In this document: positions 51,900-60,669 of the stretch, in pieces
Position numbering within the stretch: the stretch's first letter is position 1
Layout of the letters: each line of letters opens with the position of its first letter
NCBI RefSeq assembly: GCF_902489465.1
Contig: NZ_CABTZZ010000004.1
Span: 1 to 64,000 of the forward strand
Direction: 5' to 3'
Origin: an uncultured Varibaculum sp.
Lineage (GTDB): Bacteria > Actinomycetota > Actinomycetes > Actinomycetales > Actinomycetaceae
DNA length: 64,000 nucleotides
Notes under the pieces: generated by a model
What the model was told of the DNA's origin: nothing
Database searches by the model: none
Seen by the model: the letters and a program-made list of their open reading frames with translations, nothing else
Position numbers and translations under genes: made by a program

Positions 51900-53582
51900 C
51901 TAGGCACGGCGCAAACGGCGGTGAGTTACCCGATGCGGTCGCGCTGCTTCCGCCCCTAGCCGATCAACTTTATTCTTTTCGTAAGACTCAAAGTTACCTT
52001 CGAACCAGTACCAGTTCGCAGGATTATCCTCAGTCCCCTCCCAGGCTAAAATATGCGTCGCTACTCGATCGAGGAACCAGCGATCGTGGGTAATTACTAC
52101 CGCACACCCCGGGAACTCCAGCAGCGCATTTTCCAGGCTGGCCAAGGTTTCCACATCCAGGTCGTTGGTAGGCTCGTCCAGCAGCAGCAGGTTTCCGCCC
52201 TGCTTTAGGGTAAGCGCTAAGTTCAAACGGTTGCGCTCCCCACCAGAAAGCACCCCGGCCGGTTTTTGCTGATCCGGACCTTTAAAACCAAACGAGGCCA
52301 CATAGGCGCGGGAAGGAATGGTCACTCCCCCCACGTCCAGGAAGTCCAGACCATCCGAAACTACTTCCCATAGGGTCTTATCGGGATCGATCCCGGCGCG
52401 GTTCTGATCCACGTAACTGACTTTTACGGTCTCTCCGATATCAAGAGTTCCCGAATCGAGTTCTTCTAGCCCTACAATCGTCTTGAACAAAGTGGTTTTC
52501 CCCACCCCGTTGGGGCCAATAATCCCCACGATTCCATTCGGGGGCAGACTAAAAGATAGATCCTTGATTAGTTCGCGATCCCCAAAACCTTTACACAGGT
52601 TTTCGGCGCGCAAAACCACGGTTCCCAGGCGGGGACCTGGCGGAATCTGGATTTCTTCAAAGTCCAGTTTCTTGGTGCGCTTGGCCTCTGCCTGCATTTC
52701 CTCATAGCGCTGCAAACGTGCCTTAGATTTAGCTTGCCGTCCCTTCGCTGAAGAACGCACCCACTGCAGTTCCTCTTTTAGCCGCTTCGCTAGTTTCGCA
52801 TCCTTGCGCCCCTGGATTTCCAGGCGTTCCCGTTTCTTTTCCAGATAGGTCGAATAGTTACCTTCGTAAGGATACAGACGCCCGCGATCAACTTCCGCGA
52901 TCCATTCCGCCACGTGATCTAGGAAGTAACGGTCGTGGGTAATGGCGATGACTGCTCCCTTATAAGAGTGCAGGTGCTTTTCTAACCACAGGATGGATTC
53001 GGCATCCAAATGGTTAGTGGGCTCATCCAGTAACAGCAGGTCAGGAGCTTTTAATAGCAACTGGCAGAGGGCGACCCGGCGGCGCTCCCCGCCCGAAAGC
53101 ACCGAAACCGGAGTTTCCGGGGGAGGGCAGCGCAAGGCATCCATCGCCTGTTCTAGTTGAGAATCCACATCCCAACCATCGGCAGCGTCGATCTCGGTCT
53201 GCAGGGTACCCATTTCTTCCATTAGGGCATCAAAATCTGCATCCGGGTCAGCCATCTGCGCGGAAATCTCATTGAAACGATCGAGTTTGGCTTTTAGCGG
53301 ACCTACTCCTTGCTCCACGTTTTCCTTAACCGTGAGGTCATCATCCAATTCGGGTTCTTGCATCAAGATCCCTACGGTATAGCCGGGAGAAAGTCGTGCC
53401 TCCCCATTGGAAGGCTCATCCAGACCCGCCATAATTTTGAGGATCGAAGATTTGCCGGCACCGTTAGGGCCGACCATGCCGATTTTGGCTCCCGGAAGGA
53501 AAGCCATAGTCACATCGTCCAAAATGACCTTGTCACCTAAAGATTTGCGGGTGTGGATCATTTGGTAAATGAATTCTGCCAC
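51900..53582 (-). CDS. ettA: Energy-dependent translational throttle protein EttA
   Basis: ABC-F ribosome-binding ATPase that gates early elongation according to ATP/ADP ratio. Two ABC domains: Walker A GPNGAGKSSILKIMAG near residue 38 and GPNGVGKTTLFKTIVG near 350; signatures VLSGGERRRVALCQLLL and VLSGGERNRLNLALTL; Walker B LLLLDEPTNHLDAES and LLLLDEPTNDLDVET. The interdomain arm (RKDAKLAKRLKEELQWVRSSAKGRQAK) is present. The GTG at 53582 gives the family opening MAEFIYQM; another GTG 9 bases upstream is possible. Confidence 0.95.
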   Translation of the reverse strand: MAEFIYQMIHTRKSLGDKVILDDVTMAFLPGAKIGMVGPNGAGKSSILKIMAGLDEPSNGEARLSPGYTVGILMQEPELDDDLTVKENVEQGVGPLKAKLDRFNEISAQMADPDADFDALMEEMGTLQTEIDAADGWDVDSQLEQAMDALRCPPPETPVSVLSGGERRRVALCQLLLKAPDLLLLDEPTNHLDAESILWLEKHLHSYKGAVIAITHDRYFLDHVAEWIAEVDRGRLYPYEGNYSTYLEKKRERLEIQGRKDAKLAKRLKEELQWVRSSAKGRQAKSKARLQRYEEMQAEAKRTKKLDFEEIQIPPGPRLGTVVLRAENLCKGFGDRELIKDLSFSLPPNGIVGIIGPNGVGKTTLFKTIVGLEELDSGTLDIGETVKVSYVDQNRAGIDPDKTLWEVVSDGLDFLDVGGVTIPSRAYVASFGFKGPDQQKPAGVLSGGERNRLNLALTLKQGGNLLLLDEPTNDLDVETLASLENALLEFPGCAVVITHDRWFLDRVATHILAWEGTEDNPANWYWFEGNFESYEKNKVDRLGAEAARPHRVTHRRLRRA

Positions 53583-53673
53583 TGCTGCCACTTTCTGCCA
53601 GACGGTATTGTTCTAATACCCAGAATAGTGGAGTTAAAAACGCAAAGCGAACCCCCGCACGACTAGGTGGCGA

Positions 53674-54378
53674 CTAGGCGGCCTCTCCGCTGAAAACAGT
53701 CTCTAAAATATATTCCCCTTCCGGGTCGAGGGCGTTTTCGCCGACGCTTTCTTCCGAGGGTGCGGGCGATTTGTTCCCGGAGGTAGTTCCTGTCCCCGCA
53801 GTGAGGATCTCCCCAGTGTTAGGATCAGCAATCACCTGATCACCTGCAGCTGGTGCCGGTTTTGTTCCTGCAGGGTCTACCTCTGTTGCTTGTGTTCCCG
53901 CGGGCTCTGCAGTCCCAGTGCTCTCAAACTCGCCCTCGGGATCTGCCAGGGAGCCCTCCCCTTCCTTACTGGGGGTAGCAAAATTCCCCCGTTTTGGGAG
54001 TGCTCCTATCATCCGCACAAAGTTAGACTCTCCCATAGTCAGGTCATGTCCCAGGGAAGATGCGGTTAGCTCTAACCCGTAGTGGGTAACTTGCTCTTTA
54101 TCCTGCCATTTAGAGCGGATCAAACGCCCGCAAACAATAATCGGATCCCCCACCCGAATAGAACGAGACACATAGTGCGCGCCCCACCCCCAAACTTTTA
54201 TCCGAACCGCGAGCGACTCCCCTTTTTGCCAATTTCCTTGATTGTCACGCGAATACGGGGTGTGCATCACCCGGAAAGTGCTCAGTGCCTTTTCGGGTTT
54301 AGTCGGGTCGGGACGATGAAAAGTAGGCGCGGTTGCTACCCAGCCGGTAAAAGTAACCTCTATATTTGCTTTGCTCAT
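53674..54378 (-). CDS. ssb: Single-stranded DNA-binding protein
   Basis: OB-fold protein of 234 residues. The fold spans about 1-115 (EVTFTGWVATAPTFHRPDPTKPEKALSTFRV, then RIKVWGWGAHYVSRSIRVGDPIIVCGRL). The rest is a long disordered Gly/Glu/Pro/Thr-rich tail. The canonical acidic DDDIPF-type tip is absent; it ends LETVFSGEAA. This and the divergent OB domain suggest a secondary SSB rather than the replicative one that is encoded with rpsF. AGGAGG lies before the ATG. It precedes ettA by 91 bases. Confidence 0.82.
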   Translation of the reverse strand: MSKANIEVTFTGWVATAPTFHRPDPTKPEKALSTFRVMHTPYSRDNQGNWQKGESLAVRIKVWGWGAHYVSRSIRVGDPIIVCGRLIRSKWQDKEQVTHYGLELTASSLGHDLTMGESNFVRMIGALPKRGNFATPSKEGEGSLADPEGEFESTGTAEPAGTQATEVDPAGTKPAPAAGDQVIADPNTGEILTAGTGTTSGNKSPAPSEESVGENALDPEGEYILETVFSGEAA

Positions 54379-54491
54379 GATTCCTCCTAGTGTTGGTTAC
54401 CTCACCATGTTGCAAAGCGGTACCGGTTTTTTCTAATAAGAAATCTTGGCCACCAGGAAAAAGAAGATTACCTTGCCCTGGGGACAAGGAA

Positions 54492-54520
54492 TTAGCACCC
54501 GGGAGATTTCTCGATAAACT
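54492..54520 (+). promoter_or_regulatory. Promoter of the tRNA-Arg gene
   Basis: TTAGCA (54492-54497), a 17-base spacer and TAAACT (54515-54520) form a housekeeping-type promoter ending 13 bases before the tRNA. Confidence 0.65.
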
Positions 54521-54533
54521 AAAGGAACAACCA

Positions 54534-54609
54534 GCCCCCGTAGCTCAAAGGATAGAGCAAGGGCCTTCTAATCCCGAGGTTGCAGGTTCGATTCCTGTCG
54601 GGGGCGCCA
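54534..54609 (+). tRNA. tRNA-Arg (UCU)
   Basis: Acceptor GCCCCCG/CGGGGGC (7 of 7), D stem GCTC/GAGC with an 8-base loop, T arm GCAGG-TTCGATT-CCTGT, discriminator G and encoded CCA. The anticodon loop CTTCTAA gives UCU, reading AGA/AGG. The anticodon stem, AGGGC with TCCCG, has only three Watson-Crick pairs: A27 faces G43 and C31 faces U39. The usual form would be CGGGA/TCCCG. The gene otherwise looks functional, with promoter and terminator. Confidence 0.88.
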
Positions 54610-54615
54610 AACCCT

Positions 54616-54646
54616 GGGTAAGCATGGTTTACCCTGCAATATTTTT
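54616..54646 (+). terminator. Terminator of the tRNA-Arg gene
   Basis: GGGTAA/TTACCC hairpin directly after the tRNA, followed within 7 bases by ATTTTTG. Confidence 0.6.
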
Positions 54647-54715
54647 GTCGGTTAAATCCCCGGTTTCTAAAACTTTAGGCCGTAGATGATCCGAGATTTT
54701 TCGTCCCAAAATCCC

Positions 54716-55342
54716 CTAGGCGCCCAAGCCTTGCGACAAAACCTCTTTCGCGGCCTCCTCACATTCCTCGCTAGAAGGCCCTTCCCCGGCCGGCCAGAGT
54801 ACTTTGCGGTAGTAACGCAGTTCCTGGATGGATTCGCGAATATCGGCAAGGGCGCGGTGTCCCCCATGTTTTTCGGGCGCATGGTAAAAAGCGCGCGGAT
54901 ACCAGCGTTTCGCCAGTTCTTTTACCGAAGAAACATCCACTAGCCGGTAATGCAAATGTGAGATTACCTGTGGCATTTCTTTTTCCAGGAACTGTTTATC
55001 GGTGCCTACCGAATTCCCAGCTAATAATGCCTGCCCCTTTCCGGGCACGAAACGCTTAATATAGTCCAAAACCTGTTTTTCGGCCTCTGCTAGGTCTAGC
55101 GCCGCCGGAGTTTCCAGCTCTGCTAACAAACCGGACTTAATGTGCATCTCGCGCACAAAATCCCCCATATTGTCTAAGGCGCCTTCCCGTGGCTTAATCA
55201 GCAGATCGATCCCCTCGTCTACGATATTAGTTTGCCCATCGGTGATAATCACCGCCACTTCTACCAGGCAATCTTTCTCTAAATCGAGTCCGGTCATTTC
55301 GCAATCGATCCACACTAAAGGATCTTTCAGGTTATTAGTCAT
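54716..55342 (-). CDS. orn: Oligoribonuclease
   Basis: DEDDh 3'-5' exoribonuclease that degrades 2-5 nt RNA oligomers, including pGpG. The 208 residues carry VWIDCEMTGLDLEKDCLVEVAVIITD (Exo I, D and E), AGNSVGTDKQFLEKEMP (Exo II) and HGGHRALADIRESIQELRYYRK (Exo III His and Asp). Length is normal for actinobacteria. A single gene, divergent from ilvA. Confidence 0.94.
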   Translation of the reverse strand: MTNNLKDPLVWIDCEMTGLDLEKDCLVEVAVIITDGQTNIVDEGIDLLIKPREGALDNMGDFVREMHIKSGLLAELETPAALDLAEAEKQVLDYIKRFVPGKGQALLAGNSVGTDKQFLEKEMPQVISHLHYRLVDVSSVKELAKRWYPRAFYHAPEKHGGHRALADIRESIQELRYYRKVLWPAGEGPSSEECEEAAKEVLSQGLGA

Positions 55343-55411
55343 ACCTTTAGCCTAATCCATCCAGATTTTGATGCCAGATTGCGAAAGCTAAAGACACGTG
55401 CGAAGTAAAAC

Positions 55412-55433
55412 TCGATAGGTTATTAACTATCGA
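55412..55433. promoter_or_regulatory. Inverted repeat upstream of ilvA
   Basis: TCGATAG-N8-CTATCGA, perfect 7-bp arms, ending 14 bases before the ilvA ATG and just before its GGGAGGG ribosome site. It would overlap the promoter or 5' end and could be an operator or a small leader hairpin. Confidence 0.5.
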
Positions 55434-55447
55434 TTACGGGAGGGACG

Positions 55448-56695
55448 ATGAGCACAGTTACCGCGAAAGATATAGAGGTAGCTGCCGGGGTATTAGCCAA
55501 GGTAGCTACGAAAACTCCACTGCAAAAAAGCGATCGACTGAGCGCAGAGGTTGGCCGACCGGTTTATCTTAAGCGCGAAGATTTGCAAATTTGTCGCTCC
55601 TTTAAAGTGCGCGGTGCCTATGTGCGCATGGCAGCTATGGATGAGGACGAACGCAAAGCTGGGGTGGTGTGCGCTTCGGCGGGCAACCATGCCCAGGGAG
55701 TTGCCTATGCCTGTGCACATTTGGGAATACAAGGCACGATTTTTTTGCCGGCCTCCACTCCGCGGCAAAAACGCAAACGGATTGCCACTATCGGAGGTAA
55801 ATGGGTGGATCCGGTGATCGTGGCCGGGGACTTCGATGAAGCTAACCGGGTGGCAGCTAAGGCGGCTAAAGAGGGGGGCAAAGTATATGTACACCCGTAT
55901 GACGACCCCTACACAATTGCCGGTCAAGGAAGTATTGCAGTGGATTTAGACTCCCAGCTGCCGGACGATACCGATATGGTTTTAATTCCGGTGGGAGGTG
56001 GCGGTTTAATCGCCGGAATGGCGACTTGGCTCAAAGCCCACCGTCCTGGAATTCGGATTGTGGGGGTGGAATCTGCAGGCGCGGCCTCGATGAAAGCGGC
56101 GCTCGAGGCCGGAAATCCGGTTTCCCTAGATCGGGTAGATTCTTTTGTTGATGGCACCGCCGTGGGCAGAGCTGGAGATTTGACCTATCAGATTGTGCGG
56201 GAACTGGTGGATGATATTGTGGTGGTTCCCGAGGGCGCGGTTTGTACCGAGATGCTCGACCTCTACCATTCCGAGGGCGTTATTGCGGAACCAGCCGGGG
56301 CGCTCGCGTCAGCCGCGGCACGCAATTTTTTACCCCAGATCCCTAATGGCTCGGTGGTTTGCCTGGTTTCTGGCGGCAATAATGACCTGTCCCGTTACGC
56401 GGAGGTAACCGAGCGTTCCGGGCGTTACGAAGGTTTACGCCACTATTTCCTGGTTACTTTTAATCAGGAGCCGGGGGCTTTGCGCTCATTCCTAAATGAT
56501 GTGCTCAGCGAGGGTGAGGATATTATTTATTTCCAGTACACCAAGAAGAATAATCGGGATACCGGTCCGGCGCTGGTAGGGATTGAACTGCCAGATCCCA
56601 GTGATATTAAGGGGCTGCGCAAACGCATGGCGGCCTCTCCCCTGCAGGTACAAGAAATAGATCCTTCCTCTCAGATCTTCAAGATTTTGGTGTAG
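55448..56695 (+). CDS. ilvA: Threonine ammonia-lyase (dehydratase)
   Basis: PLP enzyme forming 2-oxobutanoate from threonine, first step to isoleucine. The 415 residues show the PLP-Lys motif CRSFKVRGAYVRM near residue 48, CASAGNHAQGVAYACAHLG, the phosphate-binding GGGGLIAG and SGGNN near 315. The C-terminal ~85 residues form a single ACT-like regulatory domain (YFLVTFNQEPGALRSFLNDVL), as in the shorter biosynthetic enzymes that respond to isoleucine. GGGAGGG lies before the ATG; a strong terminator follows. Confidence 0.92.
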   Translation: MSTVTAKDIEVAAGVLAKVATKTPLQKSDRLSAEVGRPVYLKREDLQICRSFKVRGAYVRMAAMDEDERKAGVVCASAGNHAQGVAYACAHLGIQGTIFLPASTPRQKRKRIATIGGKWVDPVIVAGDFDEANRVAAKAAKEGGKVYVHPYDDPYTIAGQGSIAVDLDSQLPDDTDMVLIPVGGGGLIAGMATWLKAHRPGIRIVGVESAGAASMKAALEAGNPVSLDRVDSFVDGTAVGRAGDLTYQIVRELVDDIVVVPEGAVCTEMLDLYHSEGVIAEPAGALASAAARNFLPQIPNGSVVCLVSGGNNDLSRYAEVTERSGRYEGLRHYFLVTFNQEPGALRSFLNDVLSEGEDIIYFQYTKKNNRDTGPALVGIELPDPSDIKGLRKRMAASPLQVQEIDPSSQIFKILV

Positions 56696-56762
56696 GAGGA
56701 AGCCAGCTTGGAGTAGCTGCCGCTAGCTAAGAGCGACTGCTAGCTACTACAACCCAATACTT

Positions 56763-56805
56763 AGGGGGCTAGGCTGCCAGTTTTACCTGGCAACCTGGCC
56801 CCCTT
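56763..56805. terminator. Terminator between convergent ilvA and UPF0182 genes
   Basis: A GGGGGC...GCCCCC outer stem with inner TGCCAG/CTGGCA around TTTTAC. It ends in CTT on the plus side and AAG/CTAA on the other, so the U-run is short. Position between convergent genes suggests bidirectional use. Confidence 0.6.
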
Positions 56806-56831
56806 AACTATGGCGCTGGTGCTGCTAGCGG

Positions 56832-59800
56832 CTACTTCGCAGTCTTGGCGCCCTCATCTTGAGCAGCGACTGCCCGAGAAACCGCGTCATTTAGAGACTT
56901 TTGGGCTTCACCGTACTTCGTCCAGTCCCCAGATTTCATCGCGCTATCTGCTTCCGCCATCGCTTTCTTGGCATCTTGCAACGCCGTGTTCAGCTTCTCT
57001 TGCGCACTGGGAGCTTTAGTAGCTGCTTCTCCTGCTTTACCTTTTGCTGCCGGAGCTTTCTTATTACCGTCATTGGAGGCAGTAACCGCCCCGGAATCTC
57101 CCCCGAATACCTGATCTAGGGCTTCTTTCAAGGTAGGCGCAAACCCGACTTTGTCACCGAAGCCAACCAATACGCTTCTCAGCTGCGGATATTGGGTGGT
57201 ACCGGTGGATTGAACATAGACCGGCTGCACATAGAGCAGGCCGCCACCTACTGGCAAAGTCAGTAGGTTGCCGCGGATAACTCTAGAGCCTTGCTGATCC
57301 TGCAGGTTCAGTTCCCGGTTAACTTCGGGATCGGAGTTGAAGGTGTTTTGTACCTGTCCAGGGCCGGGAACAGTAGTATCGGAAGGCAAAGCCAAAAGCC
57401 GCATCTTGCCGTAGCCTTCGCGCACCTTACCTTTCTCATTACCGGTTTCAGAATCGACAGCCAAGAATCCTGCCATGGCGGCGCGCCGACCTTCACCACC
57501 AGGGATAAACACGGAAGTCAAGGAGAACTCGGCGCTCCCTTGATCGGTGTTTTTACCGGTGGGCATCTTCATCGTTAGGTAATAGGGAGGCTGCAGTTTG
57601 CCAGATCCCTCCAGGTCACGAGAAGTAGCCGTGGGGTCTTCAGATAGTTTCCACTGGTCACCACCGGTGTAGAACTCTGAAGGATTGGTGACGTGATAGT
57701 TAGCTAGCAAAGATCGCTGGGCTTTGAAGTAATCCTCGGGGTAACGCAAGTGACTCATCAAATCCCCGCTAATCTCAGATAGCGGCTTAATCTGACCCGG
57801 ATAAATTTTTTGCCACGCTTTCAGTATCGGATCTTCTTTATCCCACTGGTATAGCTGCACTGAACCGTCATAGGCGTCCACCACAGCCTTTACCGAGTTG
57901 CGCATGTAGTTCACGTTATTTTGCACTGCGAACTGGGCAGTTCTCGCAGTCGCCGTATCGGCGGTGGCATCCGTGAGGTTAATATGCTGAGAATACGGAT
58001 AAGAATCAGTGGTGGTGTAGGCATCAACAATCCACACCAGCCGTTTCTTCTCGCCCTTCTTGCCATCTATATTCACGATCGCAGGATATGCCCGTGAATC
58101 CAAGGTGAGATAGGGAGCCACTTTCGCTACCCGCTTAGCCGGATCTCGGTCATAGAGAATCTGCGATTCGCTGTTGATCTGGTCAGAGAAGAATAGATCT
58201 GTTGAGCGGAATTTCAATGCATAGAGCACTTTATTCAGGAAGCTTCCAACCTGAGGTCCGCCGTCACCATCGAAAGTGGTGTAAACCTGTTTATTGTTCT
58301 TTGCGTCTTGGTAATCCAACTCTTTAGGATCCGCCCCCTTGGGCGCGCCTACAATTGAGTATTCGGGAGAGGCTTGCGAAAAGTAGATCCGTTTCTCGTA
58401 ATCGCCGATGTCACCTGACTCTTTATCGGAGAGCGAAGATTCCCAATAGGAAGGCAACCCTTCGGAGGTCACCTGGTTACCGTAGGCGGCTACTACCCCG
58501 AAACCGTGAGTGTAAACCGTGTGGTCATTTACCCAGTTACGTTGAGACTGAGCCAACCCGTTCAAGTTAATATCGCGTACCGCAATCACGGTGTCGCGCT
58601 TTTCCATTTTTCCGTCTTTATCCGGGAAATTATAGCGGTCAACCGCAAACTGATCCGGGAAAGAATAGTAAGGGCGCGACTGTTTCATCTGCCGTACCGC
58701 CGGGGAAATAATTTCCGGATCTAAAAGCCGGATCTGCTGAGTAGAGTCAGCATCCTGACGCAGTTGGTTAGCGCTGGTTTCATTAGTGACCTGGTCGTAG
58801 GAAATCAAATCCAGATCCTTCATCCCGAAGGCATCCAAAGTGGCTTTGATATTACGGTCAATATATTGGCTTTCCAGCTCCCGCTCGTTGGGGCGAACCC
58901 GGAACTGTTGGATAATAAACGGATATCCCGCCCCAATCACCAGGGCAGATACCACGGTTACCGCAATGCCCGCGGCCGGCAGATACCATCCCCCCCTAAA
59001 GGCGGCGAACACAAACAGTGCCGCCACAATCAGAGCGATAACCGCCAAAATCGTACGTGCCGGAATAATCGCATGCACATCGGTATACATAGCACCATCA
59101 GTCGGCGAGTTCTGCCCATAAACCATAGTCCAGCGGTCGATAACGTAAGTTATCCCCACCATCACCGAAGAGATCGCCAGTAAGATACCCATATGAATAC
59201 GGGCACCGCGAGTAGCTTTAGCTTTGGGAGTTACTGCCATTGCCCCCAATAGGTAGTAGGAAATCAGACAGGCAACTAGCGAAATACCTAGCAGAGTCAG
59301 TAAAAAGGTAACCGCCATATCGATTAACGGCAAACGGAACACAAAGAAAGAAATATCAAAACCGAATTGGGGATCTTTCTTCCCGAAAGAACCGCCGGTG
59401 AACGCCACCAGCACTTGCCGCCAACTAGCAGCCATCCCGGTTGCCATAAACAGCGCAATCAAGGCCGGAATTCCTAAGAAGATACCGCGGTGATGCCGGG
59501 TAATAGTGGAACGATATGACCGGATAGAAGAAGCGATAGTTCCCATTTCCGGGCGGTTACGGTAGGAAATCTGCAAGTTTACCGCCAAAACTGCCCACGC
59601 AATCAGGAAAGCCACTATAAACATTCCTCCAGCGGCAATCCACTGGGTAAGCAGCACCCGCAGATACCCGGTCTGGCGGTACCACAGAACCTCGGTCCAC
59701 ACTGTCGAAGCCACCAGCAGCACCACCACTAGTGCCACGATTACGCCAATAGCGATACCAAGGGGCCCCGGTTTTTTAAACTTTATTTTCGGCAATGGTC

Positions 59801-59942
59801 TATTTCCATTGCCACCGGCTCCTCCAGAGCCGCCGCGACCGTTTCCACCGTCTTTACCAGCTCCAAATCCACCGGGAAAGCCGGGAAAACCACCGCCTTT
59901 ACCACCACCGAAGCCAAGATTTCCAAATAAATCGTTACTCAC
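56832..59942 (-). CDS. UPF0182 family large membrane protein
   Basis: A 1036-residue protein of the UPF0182 (COG1615) family, near universal in Actinobacteria. A Gly-rich N terminus (~50 residues) is followed by seven hydrophobic helices up to about residue 360, then a long extracytoplasmic domain with the family's IDRNIKATLDAFG, NDHTVYTHGFGVVAAYGN, and RNSVKAVVDAYDGSVQLYQWD. The last 110 residues are Ala/Lys-rich and helical. GTG start after CGGAGGGG. Function unknown. It is divergent from the PPA1309 gene, as in mycobacteria (Rv3193c region). Confidence 0.92.
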   Translation of the reverse strand: MSNDLFGNLGFGGGKGGGFPGFPGGFGAGKDGGNGRGGSGGAGGNGNRPLPKIKFKKPGPLGIAIGVIVALVVVLLVASTVWTEVLWYRQTGYLRVLLTQWIAAGGMFIVAFLIAWAVLAVNLQISYRNRPEMGTIASSIRSYRSTITRHHRGIFLGIPALIALFMATGMAASWRQVLVAFTGGSFGKKDPQFGFDISFFVFRLPLIDMAVTFLLTLLGISLVACLISYYLLGAMAVTPKAKATRGARIHMGILLAISSVMVGITYVIDRWTMVYGQNSPTDGAMYTDVHAIIPARTILAVIALIVAALFVFAAFRGGWYLPAAGIAVTVVSALVIGAGYPFIIQQFRVRPNERELESQYIDRNIKATLDAFGMKDLDLISYDQVTNETSANQLRQDADSTQQIRLLDPEIISPAVRQMKQSRPYYSFPDQFAVDRYNFPDKDGKMEKRDTVIAVRDINLNGLAQSQRNWVNDHTVYTHGFGVVAAYGNQVTSEGLPSYWESSLSDKESGDIGDYEKRIYFSQASPEYSIVGAPKGADPKELDYQDAKNNKQVYTTFDGDGGPQVGSFLNKVLYALKFRSTDLFFSDQINSESQILYDRDPAKRVAKVAPYLTLDSRAYPAIVNIDGKKGEKKRLVWIVDAYTTTDSYPYSQHINLTDATADTATARTAQFAVQNNVNYMRNSVKAVVDAYDGSVQLYQWDKEDPILKAWQKIYPGQIKPLSEISGDLMSHLRYPEDYFKAQRSLLANYHVTNPSEFYTGGDQWKLSEDPTATSRDLEGSGKLQPPYYLTMKMPTGKNTDQGSAEFSLTSVFIPGGEGRRAAMAGFLAVDSETGNEKGKVREGYGKMRLLALPSDTTVPGPGQVQNTFNSDPEVNRELNLQDQQGSRVIRGNLLTLPVGGGLLYVQPVYVQSTGTTQYPQLRSVLVGFGDKVGFAPTLKEALDQVFGGDSGAVTASNDGNKKAPAAKGKAGEAATKAPSAQEKLNTALQDAKKAMAEADSAMKSGDWTKYGEAQKSLNDAVSRAVAAQDEGAKTAK

Positions 59943-60060
59943 GAGCCCCTCCGGGTTCTATTAAACATCTGCCTTAACGCATTCTTTCACGTTTGCGGTT
60001 TTTACTCACCCCAGAAAAGTGGACTAGCCGTCACCTTGGCAAAGATGCGAATATAGCAGC

Positions 60061-60669
60061 ATGGACACTTCATCGGATTTATCTGCCGCAGGGTTATCCC
60101 TGCGCTTAGCGGTTTCCTCCCTAGAAAAAGATGTAGCTCAGCTGGGATGGGATCAATCCCCGAGTCTATTTGCACTGGTACCCACCAAGGATATTTTCCC
60201 GCAACTAGAGGCGGAAATGGAAGGAGCTCAGGCAAAACAATTGCGCGCAGCCCTATCCGAAAATCCGCAGCATTTAACCGCAGTCCTTCAAGACCATCTT
60301 CCTCCCGCAGATCTAATGGATACTCTCGGGCATCTAGTTTTTGGCGAGGACGTGGCGGGAGTGGCAGTCGCGATGGAACGTTTTTTGGTTTCTCCCCAAG
60401 CCGATGCCGAAGCGCCTGAAGACCCGAAGGAGCGGGAGAAGTTCTTACTTGCGCATCCCACCCGCCAAGACGTGCGGATTGTAGCCGCCGCTACCCGTGA
60501 CGGAAATACTTGGTGCGCTTCTAGGGCACGCAGCGAAGATAGTGACGATATGGTGGCGCAAGGCGATAATATCGTCCCCGAACTACTAGCAGTATTAAAA
60601 GCGATGTTAGTTAGTGATGCCGAACTAGCGGAGCTAGTTAGCGAGCCGGGCAGCGTGGCAGATTCTTAA
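60061..60669 (+). CDS. PPA1309 family protein
   Basis: A 202-residue acidic cytosolic protein of the actinobacterial PPA1309 family: an N-terminal helix (SLRLAVSSLEKDVAQLGWDQSPSLFALVPT), a central PPADLMDTLGHLVFGEDVAGVAVAMER and a C-terminal half with DVRIVAAATRDGNTWCASRARSEDSD, reminiscent of a dinucleotide- or antigen-processing fold but unassigned. It always seems to lie between the UPF0182 and PDZ-protease genes. The ribosome site is weak. The 3' end overlaps the PDZ protease gene by 32 bases on the other strand. Confidence 0.85.
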   Translation: MDTSSDLSAAGLSLRLAVSSLEKDVAQLGWDQSPSLFALVPTKDIFPQLEAEMEGAQAKQLRAALSENPQHLTAVLQDHLPPADLMDTLGHLVFGEDVAGVAVAMERFLVSPQADAEAPEDPKEREKFLLAHPTRQDVRIVAAATRDGNTWCASRARSEDSDDMVAQGDNIVPELLAVLKAMLVSDAELAELVSEPGSVADS

